Shown: positions 29,609 to 40,594 of the stretch, piece after piece
How the letters are laid out: each line of letters starts with the position of its first letter
Position numbering within the stretch: position 1 is the stretch's first letter
Assembly: GCA_001584585.1 (NCBI GenBank)
Contig: LSYV01000015.1
Coordinates: forward strand, 1,110,306-1,174,305
Source: Gonium pectorale
Taxonomy: Eukaryota > Chlorophyta > Chlorophyceae > Chlamydomonadales > Volvocaceae
Reading direction: 5' to 3'
DNA length: 64,000 nt
Made by a program: the position numbers and the translations under genes
The notes under the pieces: generated by a model
What the model was told of the DNA's origin: nothing
Databases searched by the model: none
Seen by the model: the letters and a program-made list of their open reading frames with translations, nothing else

Positions 29609-32225
29609 TCACGCCCTCAACAGAGCATCCCTACGTTCATAGACAGAGAACAGAAAGGCACCCAACTTGCGCGGATCAGACCTGCTCATAAAGGTAATCA
29701 TCATGTCTCCCCCGTCAGCATCGTCCTCGAAACTCAGACCACAAGCACTCCTCAACTCATCGTAGGCACAACATTCGAACACAACGTGCTTCTCATCCTC
29801 GACCTGGCCGCACTGGCACACACGACAGCAACGCGCCGCCCGTGCCCGCCCATGCGAACGATACATCTCCAAGGGCCAGGCACATGTCCTAAACCGCATC
29901 AGCGCATGCACATGACCAAGCGGCAACTGCAAACGCTGGTACCGCACAGGGCAATGTTCTGCACCCGTAGGCGCACCCATCCATCCCTGGTAAACACAAA
30001 GCGACAGGCCACCCCTCTCATACCCTCACGGCTCCACACGTTCACCACCCTCAAAGGGCTGCCAGGCCTCGCTCAGCCTCTGCTCGAAAGCCTTCATAAC
30101 TTGCCGCACATCAACCAGTTGCTCGCTCTGCGGTGTGTCCGCCTTCCACTCATAACCCAAAGCACCCAGCACAAGCAGCATCTTTGCAACCCATAGGTCC
30201 GAGAACCGAAACCCAGACTCCTGCGCAAGCTGCAAATCATACCGGAACACATCATAATACGCCACCCCCGAGGGCTTGCTTCGCCCCTTCACCAAGCGGT
30301 TCCAGAACAGACAAGCAGTGCTCAGCCAAAAGTGCTGCATGGGCCAGCGCCGAAGCTCCCGAAAAACGCACATACGAGGAGCCGTTTTAGCCCCCACACA
30401 CCGCTTCAAGAAAGCCCACTGAAGCTGGACTGCAGGGTCCTTCATGGCACGCTCAAACAAAGGCGTTTTAAACCTTCGTCCAAGCGGATGACTTGTAGAA
30501 ATGTCAAGTAGCTCCACCAACATGTCCGGTCCCCAAATCTCACACCCATACGACAGCACTGCTCGCACCTGAGTATCAAAGCACTGCGCGCGCACCGCTG
30601 GTGCCCACACAGAACACGCATCCAGACGCTTGAGAAGAGTGAAGAATGCCCTTCTTCCCGCCTCACAAAGCTCCGACACACAACTCACAAAAGGCTGCCC
30701 CGGCCCGTAGTAGAGCCCAAGGTACTTTGCCCGCTGTACCCGCGGTACCGAGGTGTACTCCTCAAAGCACGCCATCGGCGGATGCCACTTCAACTCCGTT
30801 CCCAGGCACACGACCCCATCCGCGTCCACAGTCTGCTTGCGCCCCCTGAAAGCATGAAACGGTCCCATCTCCACGGGCGGGGCCCCTCGTCGCGCACCCC
30901 CCCCCACCCTGTCGATAACCCAACCCTCGCTCCCGACACTCCGGGAACCACCACTTGCCGCGCGGTGACTGGGCAAGTGGCGGCGTCAAACACTGCATGT
31001 GCCACCCCTTAGCGCAGCCGTCACACAGCAACATCGTGTTCTCAGGCGTCAACTTCTCACATTTCTGACACCTCATGCCAAACACCTCACAGAAAACCGA
31101 AAGCACCCACAGTCCGCGAAAGAGGCGGGACCCATTGGTGGCTAACAGGGTCAAATCATCCGCGTAAAACAGCTGTGACACCCTTCGCCACCCATCCCCA
31201 CTCGGCACTGCTGGAACCCACTCCTTCTCAGTCACAGTCCGCGACTCATGCTTGTCCGTAGCATCCAGATAATCCGCTACCACCTCCACAAAGAAGCCAA
31301 ATAGCCCGGGGCTAGCAGGGCAGCCCTGCTTCACCATGCTTAGACAGAAACGCCGGTCCCTTCTTACCGTTCACTTTGACCCGCATAATGACATTTTGAT
31401 AGCTCTTCTGCAGCGCCTCTAGCATCTCCCCATGGATCCCTCGCTCCTCAAGCCTCATCCACAGCAGGTCCCGTGGCACCCTGTCAAAAGCCTTCTCAAA
31501 ATCCACTTGACACACCCACAGCGGCCCGTCCCCAGGGGGATGGGGCACCCCCGCGGGCCAGGCGCAACTATGCCTGACGGTCATGTGCCGCAAAACAAAT
31601 AAGTCATGCACTGTACTAAGCCCGTCACGTGACCCAGCCTGCATAGGCTCACGCACACCCACATTCTCCCCAAACTTTGCCAGCCGCCGCTCCAGTAAGG
31701 AGGCGTACAGCTTGGCCAATGCCCCCCCCCCCAACAGCAAGCCCCCTATACCCTCCACAAGACATGCTGTCACCTCCCCGCTTGAGGATTGGGGTAAGCG
31801 ACGACGCGCAGAGCTGCTCCGGAAACTCGCCCTCCAACCTGATGTGCTCAAAGAGCTCTAGCAACGCAGGGGCCAGCATGTGCATGGGCCTCATGTCCTC
31901 ATCCCCCTGCGGCAGCCGGGTGGCGTACTTGAGCGCCTCCGCCGGCAGCACCCCTAGCCCCGTGGACTTTCCGTTCTTTAGTCTCTTCAGCGCCGTTAGT
32001 ACCTCGTCCAACTCAAACGGCCGATTGAGGGCCGCCGCCCTCGCCCGCCTAGCCGCTACTCCCTCAGCCTCGCGCCACGCCCCCACCCTATGATTCCCAG
32101 GCCCCAGGTTCACGTAGCTTAGGATCTGGTCTGCCCCTTCGCTCAAACAGTCCGGCGTTCAACAACACGTCGAAGAACTCAGTCCATTCAGCTACGTCTA
32201 TCAGCGCACAACGGCCCGGGGTCTC
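29609..32225 (-). mobile_element. LINE-type retrotransposon fragment with PHD-finger reverse transcriptase, decayed
   Basis: Read on the minus strand, the frames contain in order ALIDVAEWTEFFDVLL, LKRLKNGKSTGLGVLPAEAL, LTPILKRGG, ALAKLYASLLERRLAKF, QAGSRDGLSTVHDL, CQVDFEKAFDRVPRDLLW, VKQGCPASPGLFG, FYADDLTLLA (catalytic YADD at 31166-31155) and RAKYLGLYYG. A Cys/His cluster near the end (CRVCQCG...DEKHVVFEC) closes the series. This is the motif order of non-LTR retrotransposon reverse transcriptases. No endonuclease domain is present, so the copy is 5'-truncated. Frame shifts occur near 32146, 31725 (a C/G run), 31335 and 30900 (another C run), so it cannot make a full protein unless these are sequencing errors in homopolymers. 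A PHD-like finger sits just after YADD (31070-30936). The 3' end and target-site duplications are not placed. Confidence 0.85.
30936..31070 (-). other. PHD-like zinc finger embedded in the LINE reverse transcriptase
   Basis: The pattern CQKC, then MLLCDGC, GWHMQC, LTPPL and WWFPEC is that of a C4HC3 PHD finger, placed about 30 residues after the YADD box. The Cys expected two residues before PEC is Phe (TTC rather than TGC), so one zinc ligand looks lost by a single base change. PHD fingers read histone tails, and a role in choosing insertion sites is an inference. Confidence 0.75.
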
Positions 32226-32861
32226 GTAAGTGCTGACTTACGCACTCCACGCCTGGATGAGATGACACCCCTCCCAGTATGTTGGCGTGATCGCGGCAGC
32301 CCTCGCGGCACAAACACCAACGGCACGCCAACGGTTCTCGCCGCGGTGCGCAGGTACGCCCGACGTCCTTCTTGCGCGCTCCTATGTTCCCTGCTCTTTC
32401 CATGTTCAGCAGCTGCCGTTCGCTACAACTACCCTGATCAGGAGGGTCTTGGCTTTATAGTCACACCTCTCTCCTTTTTTGAAGCGTCGATGCCTGCATT
32501 TTCCGCTGACACGCGTTTCTCGCCGAGACACACTACACCCTCTACTGCTCTACACCTTGCAAAACATGCTTTCTTGCGGTACACGTTGCGCGTCTCGGTG
32601 TCACTAATGACCGCCTCAATTCCATAATCCGAAGAGTGATGCCGACCAAATGCATCGGGTGCCCAGTAGGCGCATGCCAACACGGGAAACCGTTCAACGA
32701 AAGTTATTTCGGAGGGCATGAATACCGTAAGCTTGTATACGCCGCAATTCATTCCAAATGGGCAGGCTAGACGCACCCGCGTCATTGACGCTGCTCTTAG
32801 GACCATGGTTTCTGAGGTGCCTAGGCGACCTTGCTTCCAACCCAATGGCGTGTCCTTTGCA

Positions 32862-32985
32862 GGAAAAAAGAGAAACCTGCATAGAAAGAGGGAGCCCGCC
32901 TCTACGGCCACACACGCCCGAAGGCGCGACGTTTCCAATAGGGCGGGCGGGTACAGAGCAAGACATGTGACGTTCGTCCTGTCCG
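32862..32985 (-). repeat. Dispersed repeat, full copy (b)
   Basis: One end is GGAAAAAAGAGAAACCTGCA, followed by TAGAAAGAGGGAGCCCGCC, TCTACGGCCACACACGC, a small hairpin CCGAAGGCG, GTTTCCAATAGGGCGGGCGG, and GACATGTGACGTTCGTCC at the other end. Reverse-complemented it aligns almost base for base with the copies at 39121 and 63754. It is assigned to the minus strand because that orientation shows the pyrimidine tract ending in TATGCAG. Confidence 0.85.
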
Positions 32986-34044
32986 TCTTGCAGGCAAGCG
33001 CTGTCAAGGAGGCCCGCTAGCGCGAAAGCAGCGCACCTCAGTATACTGTGGTCTTAAGTGCCCAGTGCCTTGTTGAGAACCTTAAATCTGAGCGAAAAAC
33101 TGGAGGTTTGAAGAGCCCGCACTTAGGTTTGTATTTAGAGGGAAGCAGGGAACCAAGGCCCGACATCACCAGTTGGGCAGGTTGGTATACTGTAAGCGCA
33201 TGCCTATAACAAGCAACTACGATGCATGATCGCCTCAGCGTCTCAAGTGGTTGCGGTATGTGCAGTGGAGTAGGCCCTCAGCAGCTTCAGTTCCCTTCCG
33301 GCGTTTGAAGGTGCAAGCCAGTACGCACATGAATATAGAGCAGCATGTGGTTCTCCCATGTATATCTCGCACACGCCTGCCTAAGCTGCCTCCGCGTACC
33401 CTCTACATGCTTGTGGACTCTTGCTGACTTTTCAGTAGGTAACACCACCAACTGATGATTGCGCCTTTTGACAAGTGTCAGCGGGACTGTAGCAGTTCCA
33501 AAGAGAGACGCTTTACCACGAGCGCTATTTTACTATGAAGGCGCTCGAGTACGAACACAGCTGTAAATGAGTCCATCAGACACGGGCACACTGCAACCAA
33601 CTTTTTCACCCACCAGCCTCATTTTACCGAGATGGAAGCTTGCTAGCCTGTGCCAGCAGCGCTCACGTTGGGTCAGCCACTGGCTGAGGGTTGAACCGGA
33701 GGCCACCGACACTGCACCCACCGACACCCGTCTTGGGAGATACATCCCAGGTTAGCAAACACGAAGAAGAGCGCACAATCTGCGAAGTAGTTCATTGTAC
33801 GGAGTTCCTGCGTACCTAAGAGTGCATTCCGTAACCCGCTAGGTCTCTCATGGCCGCGCGCAAGCGCTCACCGTCCCCTGCCTTTTTGTCGCGTGGCCGC
33901 GATCCTGTCTGCTACAACCAGCTACGCGTCAGCCCTCGGCCAACCCCTCGGAACCCATGTCCAACCCATCACCCCGCATCCAACTCCTCACCCCGCAGTA
34001 ACCGCACAACACTCTCGCACTAAATGAGCGGCCAAGAGCGCAAA

Positions 34045-34049
34045 TTACA
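34045..34049 (-). terminator. Putative TGTAA polyadenylation signal of DNJ1
   Basis: TTACA on plus (TGTAA on minus), 302 nt past the DnaJ stop codon. Confidence 0.45.
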
Positions 34050-34350
34050 ATCCATGGAAAACCAGGTATTCCCGCCACCCCTCACCCATGCATTCCCGTG
34101 CAAACTGTCAGGCCGCAGCTCATGGTCCCCGAGCGCATGGACCTACCGCCCCAACCCTGGCAGCCGACCTTTTCCGCCGGCGGTCACACTGGTAGTGGAG
34201 GTCACAAGCGCGCCTTGCTGCGCTATCCATAACGTCATGGAGGACGTCGTAACCACACACATTGCAAGCAGCCGCGAGGATATGCGGACGGGCCACAACA
34301 GGGCAACCGCGTGCTAAATGCCTGCAACCAGGCACCAGTCAGCTGCTGCA

Positions 34351-36760
34351 TTACTGCTGCGCGCACTGCACACGTTGCCCGCGAGGCATGTCATCGTCAT
34401 CATCCGAATCGTAGCTCTCGCCAGCGCCCTTCGCAATGTTGACGCGGGACTTAAGCTCCGCCTCAATGTCCGCCACGTTGGTGATTCGGTGGACGTCCTC
34501 CGTGTCATCAGTGTCCATTGTCCCGGTACCGTTAGCGGCGGCAGCCGGGATCGGCAGGGCGGCCCGGATGGCCACCGCCTGGGCGTCGGATACCGTGTCC
34601 GGGAAGTCCACATTGAAGCGCACGTACATGTTGCCCTTCTGGTAGGGCCGGCCGTGGAACGGCATGCCCTCGTCGTGCAGGCATTTAAACGTTCCCGGCT
34701 TGATGACCTCGCCTGCATCAGGCACATCACACGAAGCAGATGGTAAGCAGAGAGGCAATCCGCCTGTTGCAGGTACGGCACATGAATGCTGCGAAACGGC
34801 ACGAGCTGCAAACACAACGAACGCAAACCTAGGGAGACAACCATGCACAGACACGGTCCGCTAACCGATTTGAGAGCGTTCGCACATGCCTTCCGGACGT
34901 CCTACCAACGACTGGTTTGAAACGTATGAGTTGGGAGTCGGGAGCTGGGAGTCGGGTTCAACTTGCGACGGGGTCCCCTCTGTCCTTCGCCAGGGCATTC
35001 TGCCTTGGGCATTCGACCATGAGTACTGACCTTGCGGGATGGTGACTCGGAGCACGCGGCCGTCCAAGTGCTTGAAGGTGAAGGTGCATCCCGTGAGCGC
35101 CTCCGTGAGCGAGATGTGCTTTTCCATTACTAGGTCCACGCCCGCCCGCTGGAACACGTCGTGCTCCTTCTGGACCACGACAAGGATAATGTCGCCCGGC
35201 GCAAGGCCCGGCTCCGAGCAGCCCGCCTCGCCGCGGAGCACAATGCGCGAGCCATGCTTCATGCCCGCCTCGATGTGCACCTCAAACGTCTTCTTGTCCG
35301 AGACCAGGCACTTGCCCTTGCAGTTGGTGCACTGGTCACCTGTTTGCGATATGGAAGCACAGCAACATATACCATGGCCGCCAGGCGCACTGCAGAATGC
35401 GAGCCCACCAATGTTCAGCGTTGTAATCAGATAGAAACAAACCCTCTGGCACCTTGCAAGTTCTACCAGTGATGATTGTATCCTTACAAAGTATGCCGTC
35501 ACAGCGTCCAGTACATGCATAACCTCTTCGTGTGTTAAGCAGATATTCCACGCCCTCCCAGCGCGCACCGGCCGGCGTGCTGTAGCCGTTGCCACCGCAG
35601 TTGCTGCAGCGCGACTGGATCTGCTGCATCATGCCCGGTCCCAGCGGCCGCAGGTGAACTTGCACACCGGTGCCTTGGCACGTCTGCGGACAGTGTGAAG
35701 CGAGCAATGTAGGGTAACTGGTTGGGTTTCATGCTCTTGCGATGTTCAACGGCCGGCTCAACGCCAAGGCATGAAGCTGACGAGGTAGGCCCCTTGCACA
35801 TGAATCAACCCATCTGCTGTACCAACCTGGCACTCGTAGCGCTTGCCCGTCTTCGACCCAGTTCCCCGGCAGGTGTCACAGGGCAACTGGCGAGACATGG
35901 ACAGCTTCCTGTAAAGAGGATTTGCAATCGGTCAGTCCATCTGAATTCAGTGCGCCGCTTAGGCGGCCAACGCAGATTTCAGACAATAGCAAGGCAGTGC
36001 TCACTTGGTGCCACCGGTGTAGAGGTCCTCCAAGGGGACCTGCAGCTTGTGAACGACGTCCTCGCTCTTGCGCTCGCGCTGGCGCCGTGCCCCACCTCCT
36101 CCCATCCCAAACATCTGCTCCAAGATGTCTGACATGCCGCCGCCACCGCCGCCGCTACCCATGCCCTCCTTAAGGGCGTCCTCGCCGTACTGCATAGGGA
36201 GCCGGAACCAGATAAGGCACGCCAAAACACGCCACGAGCGTGAAGGTGCACCGGGAGTAGCCACACCCACCTGGTCATAAATATCCCTCTTCTTAGGGTC
36301 TTTCAGGACATCGTACGCCTCGTTGATCTCCTTGAACTTGTCCGGGTCACCACCTGAAGGATGGACGTCCAGGGCCAAGGTAAGGTACGCTGTATGAACA
36401 CGCGGCATGGCGGCCCTACTTAAAACCTCTCGAGGACGCCGTAAGCAGGCATTCACCTTTGTCGGGATGCAGCTTGAGCGCGAGTTTCCTGTGCGCCTTC
36501 TTGATCTCATCAACAGTCGCGTCCTTACTCACTCCCAAGAGCTCGTAGTAGCGCGTGTTGTTGACCTTCTTTGCAGGACCCCCACGCCCAGGCATCTCCG
36601 CGCCAGGGAAGCCCCCGGGGAAGCCGCCACCGAAGGGGAACCCTCCGAACCTGCAAGCCAGCAAAAAGAGCTCCTTAATATTTCATATTGAACTATACAG
36701 CTGGCAGGACATACAGAGCGGCCCTGCCGGCTCAAAGATTCAAGGCGTTTGGACTTACAT
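34351..36760 (-). CDS. DNJ1: Type I DnaJ (Hsp40) co-chaperone with CAQQ prenylation box
   Basis: Coding exons (minus): 36760-36759, 36650-36457, 36353-36271, 36189-36005, 35908-35827, 35683-35569, 35339-35031, 34712-34351; 443 aa, phase closed. A short Gly/Phe/Pro lead precedes the J domain ([20 protein letters not shown] with HPDK). Next come a Gly-rich linker ([23 protein letters not shown]) and four CxxCxGxG zinc motifs ([31 protein letters not shown]). The substrate-binding domain follows, with [18 protein letters not shown] and the [12 protein letters not shown] block. The C-terminus VQCAQQ is the CaaX farnesylation box of plant ANJ1/DNAJ2. The protein stimulates Hsp70 ATPase in the cytosol and can be membrane-tethered by the lipid. 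The start codon is split: the first exon ends AT before a consensus GTAAGT donor, and the next starts with G then TTC GGA. Confidence 0.95.
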
Positions 36761-37012
36761 GTTTACTCTTCAGAGCTGCCGGTTCTATTCCTGAGTTCTG
36801 GTTCAGGGTACGCACGGTGGTGTATAACGGAGGACGTGAAGAAGCATTGCGGAGGAACGGCGCGCAACGTACAACGCATATTTCCAGAGCCTTCTCCAGG
36901 CAGCGGTGCCTCGAAGCCAGCTTAAGATTTATCATGCAGCAATGTTGCAGGCTGCATGCACACCATTGCTTATATGGCTGCGTGAACGGACGCATTCTGC
37001 ATGTGCACAACC

Positions 37013-37031
37013 GGGGGGGGGGGGGGGGGGG
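37013..37031. repeat. Run of 19 G
   Basis: An uninterrupted G tract about 250 bp upstream of the DNJ1 first exon end. It can form a G-quadruplex and is error-prone in sequencing, so its true length is uncertain. Confidence 0.9.
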
Positions 37032-37936
37032 CTGAAATGCCCCCATATTCTGTCTGGAGCAGTTCAGGCAGCAGCGGCTGAAGGACCCGCGTGTCATGTG
37101 CGACCGGGCAGCGGCTGGAGGCCCACTGCTTGCCTTACGTTCGCCGTTCTGCGCCGTCGTCGTGCCGCCAGCATGCGCGCCCTTTCACCCCCTAGAGTGA
37201 AGCCGTAGGGGGTCAGGCGGGGTTACCCCCGACATGCGATGTGGCGCGGCCGAGGTCCTTTCGTGGACAAACCAGTTCCCCGGGCGTGCACGTTGGGTTA
37301 CACAATTGTGCCAGCCCCGCCAGCCCCGTGTCACGCTATCTCGTGTGATTGCCATATTGGCATGGCTCGCACGGAAGAGCCGTTGCCAGTCAGTGAGAAA
37401 TCGTTGGGTTTCGGCCCTTGCGACTCGACTTCCGTGAACCGTTTCCGTGCGGCGCCTGAGTCGATCACTGCAGCATTTGCCTGTCGACACTGCACTGGGC
37501 CCCAACCGCGCCAGGAGTGACGTGGTGTGGGTTCCCTGGAGCCGTACCAAGTGTGCCGCCCGGCCTGGTAATAAAGCCGGCGGCTGTGCGAGACGAGTTA
37601 TCTGCGTCTCGCGCTCTGTTGCGCATACGAGTCGTCTAAGTAGCATACAGATCGCAGATCCGCGCTACGAGAGCGCGTGAACAAAACACCGGTACCGTGT
37701 AAGCTGTCTCCGAGGAGAACTACCGTGCCCAGGTCGCCCTAGGAGTGAGCAACGTAGCTCGCCTCCCGAAGGCGCGTGCTTTCCGCAGATTGCCAGTTAG
37801 TCACATCAGCTGGTCAGTAGCACCTTAGCTGGCGTGACACCCGTGCGGTGCTTTACTGTGCCCAATGTCGCGTGCGGTGTTGCCGGCAGGGTTTGGCACG
37901 ACCATACGCACGGCTGGGATCTGCTGATAATAGATG

Positions 37937-38130
37937 AACCTGCACAGAAAGAGGGTGATACAGGTACAGATACTTATACAAAAAAGAGAACCAGAAACGG
38001 GGAAGGCAACGGGTGCAGGTTTCTCTTTTTTTGCAACCTCTGCAGACATACACACCCGGGGGTGTGATGTTTCCAGCAGGGCGCCGAGAACAGGGCATGG
38101 CGGGCGAGGTATACAGGTGCAGATTGCAGT
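37937..38130 (+). repeat. Composite dispersed repeat (c)
   Basis: An end fragment at 37937-37953 (AACCTGCACAGAAAGAG) is followed at 37984-38010 by AAGAGAACCAGAAACGGGGA and then GGCAAC. The core from 38044 (ACATACACACCC, TGTGATGTTTCCAGCAGGGC, CAGGGCATGGCGGGCGAGGT) is near-identical to 48066-48134. The two copies share this variant core, which differs from that of the 32862/39121/63754 group. Confidence 0.8.
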
Positions 38131-38921
38131 CTTCCCAGAGAGGGGCTACAGAACATACGAGCCGACTGGCTCCTGATTCGCCATAGCAGAGTGGGAATAA
38201 CGCCCTTTTGCCCTAGTTACCCGCGAGGCCCAGATCATGGAAGAAAGCCGCAACTTGGCGCACCGACAATTGCAGCAAGGAGAACTGAACGGTTCGTGGA
38301 TTGCGAGAGGGAGGCCGTCCATTTGCAATCAACGTACAAATGTGCCTCCCAGGGTAGAAACCCTACGCACTATCCACAGTGCCCCCAATCGTACATCATC
38401 CAGGATCCAGCCACGGACTCCCTGTACTTGATCTCCATGCCCTGCCGCCACCGTGAGGACAGACCCTTCCCCAACAACTCGTCGAAGTTGCCCTGGTGCA
38501 CTTTGCGAAGAGCATAGACAAGCACAATGAGCTGGGGGACTACCACCATGCCCAATGTTCGCCCGATGGCCTAGGCGCCCAAAAGGAACCTGTTGCGCTG
38601 GGATGTCGTGTGCTACCGCTGGCACCGGCAGATCTTGATACCACCGTCCCCCGCATCATGTGGGGGCTGCGCCACACCTGTACGGCAGCGTGCGCCTCAG
38701 GGGTGTGTGCCGGTCCGCCATATATGCGGGCGGATCCGGCGTTTCCCATCTTGCAAGCATACCTTTGCCGGTTGGAAGAATGGGGATGCTGTGGCGGGGA
38801 AGAATTGGCACGGGCCACCTTTGAGCCCTGACAGGGACGACGTTACAGCCACCACCACGTTACAGTCGGACCAGCCCTTCCCCTTCCATCACCACACGAA
38901 GCTGCAAAAAAGAGAAAAAAA

Positions 38922-38981
38922 AGAGAAATCTGCAGAGAAATCTGCAGAGAAATCTGCAGAGAAATCTGCAGAGGAATCTGC
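38922..38981 (+). repeat. Five-unit 12-bp tandem repeat of the repeat-family end
   Basis: AGAGAAATCTGC is repeated five times head to tail, with a single mismatch in the last unit. The unit equals the terminal motif of the dispersed repeat (GAGAAATCTGCAGAGAAA at 48547 and AGAGAAATCTGCGAAG at 63117). This suggests local slippage or serial insertion at that end. It is not a CRISPR array: there are no spacers and this is a eukaryote. Confidence 0.9.
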
Positions 38982-39104
38982 CACCCGCCCGGAATGCCTG
39001 GTGGTCCCGCCCACTGGCAGGTGGCCCCCATAGGGCCGAGGACTTGCTGTAGCTTGTCCAGCTGGCAGCGTGATGCCCAAGTGGGTGGATGGCTCCCCTT
39101 TTAT

Positions 39105-39262
39105 CCACCAGGTGAAGCTGGTAAGCCAGTTGTGTGTGTGGGGTGGGGGACGAACGCCAATGTCTTGTTCTGTACCCGCCCGCCCTACTGGAAACGTCGC
39201 GCCTTACTTCGGGCGTTTATGACCGTAGAGGCGGACTCCCTCTTTCTCTGCAGATTTCTTCA
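39105..39262 (+). repeat. Dispersed repeat, full copy (e), splice-like orientation
   Basis: It reads TCCACCAGGTGAAGCTG, then GTAAGCC at 39121, GACGAACGCCAATGTCTTG, CGCCCGCCCTACTGGAAACG, the hairpin arms around TTCGGGCG, and GTAGAGGCGGACTCCC. It ends TCTTTCTCTGCAG at 39253 before ATTTCTT. The distance from donor-like to acceptor-like end is 133 bp. It lies outside any gene I can see. A further fragment (ATAAAAGAGAAATTCTGCA) follows at 39381. Confidence 0.85.
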
Positions 39263-40594
39263 TCCCCGATTGCGGCGCAGCTCTTCTTGCCAGGGACTCG
39301 TGTGGAGCAGAATGGCTGAGGTGAGCCGTCGTAACTCTGCAGCCTCAAACAGGAACCCTCTCCCTTACACTGGCATGGACATAAAAGAGAAATTCTGCAA
39401 AGAAACACCACGCTTCAACAGGTGGGTCTCCCATACGCCCTCATGACGCAACCAGACGTGGTCGTGGTCGCCTCATTCCGTTTGCCTTCGAAGCTAAGTC
39501 ACCAAGCAACTCGCAGAGAGCCTCCAGATCCCCACAGTTGTCGTGTCCCCCCAACGGCACCGAATACGTACGCGCTATCAACCGTCCCCGCGGAGGACTC
39601 AAGCAAACCTGCGTCCCTGTACGGCGAGTCGGACCTGTACGGCGAGCCACTATCCACCTCGGCCGTAAGGAGGCGTGGGGCCTTAAGATATGGGCGTAAG
39701 AGAAGCTTGGATTACCATCCTATGACCTAACCTATGATCGGGCTGCTGGGATCCTTGGGTTCTAGGTTGCCCAGTACCGCCACCGACGCCAGGCCGGCGC
39801 TTGCACAGAAGAGAGCAATCCATGACCCGTACGGACCCCTGCTTGTTTCCGTCTGTCGTAAAGGACATCCTTTGCGCATGCGGATGGCATCGGTCAACGT
39901 ACTTGCGACATACGGCAATCTGCAGTAATTGAGTTTGTCACCTGGCACTGCACAACGGTACAGCCTTTGCGAAACAGCATCAAGATTCCTCCTGACCATT
40001 AGGCGACATGCACAGCAGGGTAACGCACAGGGTAGCGTTGAAATGGAATAACACACAGGGTAGTGTGAGCAACCCACACACCAGGCAATACCAATACGGC
40101 GTGAAAATAACGGTGCCCCGTGTTGTTGTACTCGGACTTGCCTTCTCTGACCTGCTCGCATCCTATCCATCGCTAGATGATGTTTCCAGAAGATTTCGGG
40201 AACGCTTGCATAGACCACAGATGAACTATTTTCGCCACGACTACGTCATCGTCGTCTGAATCGCCACCCCCTCCGAACCCCTACCGGCACACGCGCCAAA
40301 ACAGCGGTACCATCGCGCTAACATGCGGTCACGGTCAGGGTCCCGCAAGAAACGTACAAAGAGCGCGGCCCGCCGTACACCGCCTAGCTCTTTCCGTGCA
40401 CGCGGGCTGGACCTGCTTGCGCCGCCCCATCCCGCACCGCGCCAGACGGTCACATGCTCACTTCACTCCTCGCAAACCCTTCCTTGATTGCGCCCAGGGC
40501 GCAGGTCCTTGTCCTGACCGCCCGGTCTTGCCATCACCTTTCATACGGCTACACGACCCGGAATACCCCCAGCCCTCTTCTAGCTGGTGGTGGG

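Larger units (their letters stand above)
32226..34350. other. Intergenic block between LINE and DnaJ, with one repeat copy
   Basis: Apart from the repeat copy at 32862-32985, the only notable feature is a 190-codon minus-strand frame (33007-32438). Its lower part, with segments such as FVERFPVLACAYWAPDAF and HHSSDYGIEAVISDTE, looks protein-like. No family, start or splice site is convincing, and the upstream part runs through the repeat. It may be a gene or transposon relic. From about 33010 to 34350 I see only the DnaJ 3' flank. Confidence 0.3.
36761..40594. other. Repeat-rich intergenic block between DNJ1 and AKR2
   Basis: It holds the DNJ1 5' flank, a 19-G tract, and several full or partial copies of the dispersed repeats. 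Short minus-strand frames look faintly protein-like: 38555-38370 with a hydrophobic PQLIVLVYAL, 39650-39441 with DLEALCELLGDLASK, and about 39880-39727 with GSWIALFCASAGLASVAVLG. They cannot be joined or named, and I do not call a gene. Confidence 0.4.

Noticed and set aside
38922..38981. CRISPR-like array
   Set aside because: The 12-bp units are directly adjacent without spacers, and the genome is eukaryotic.
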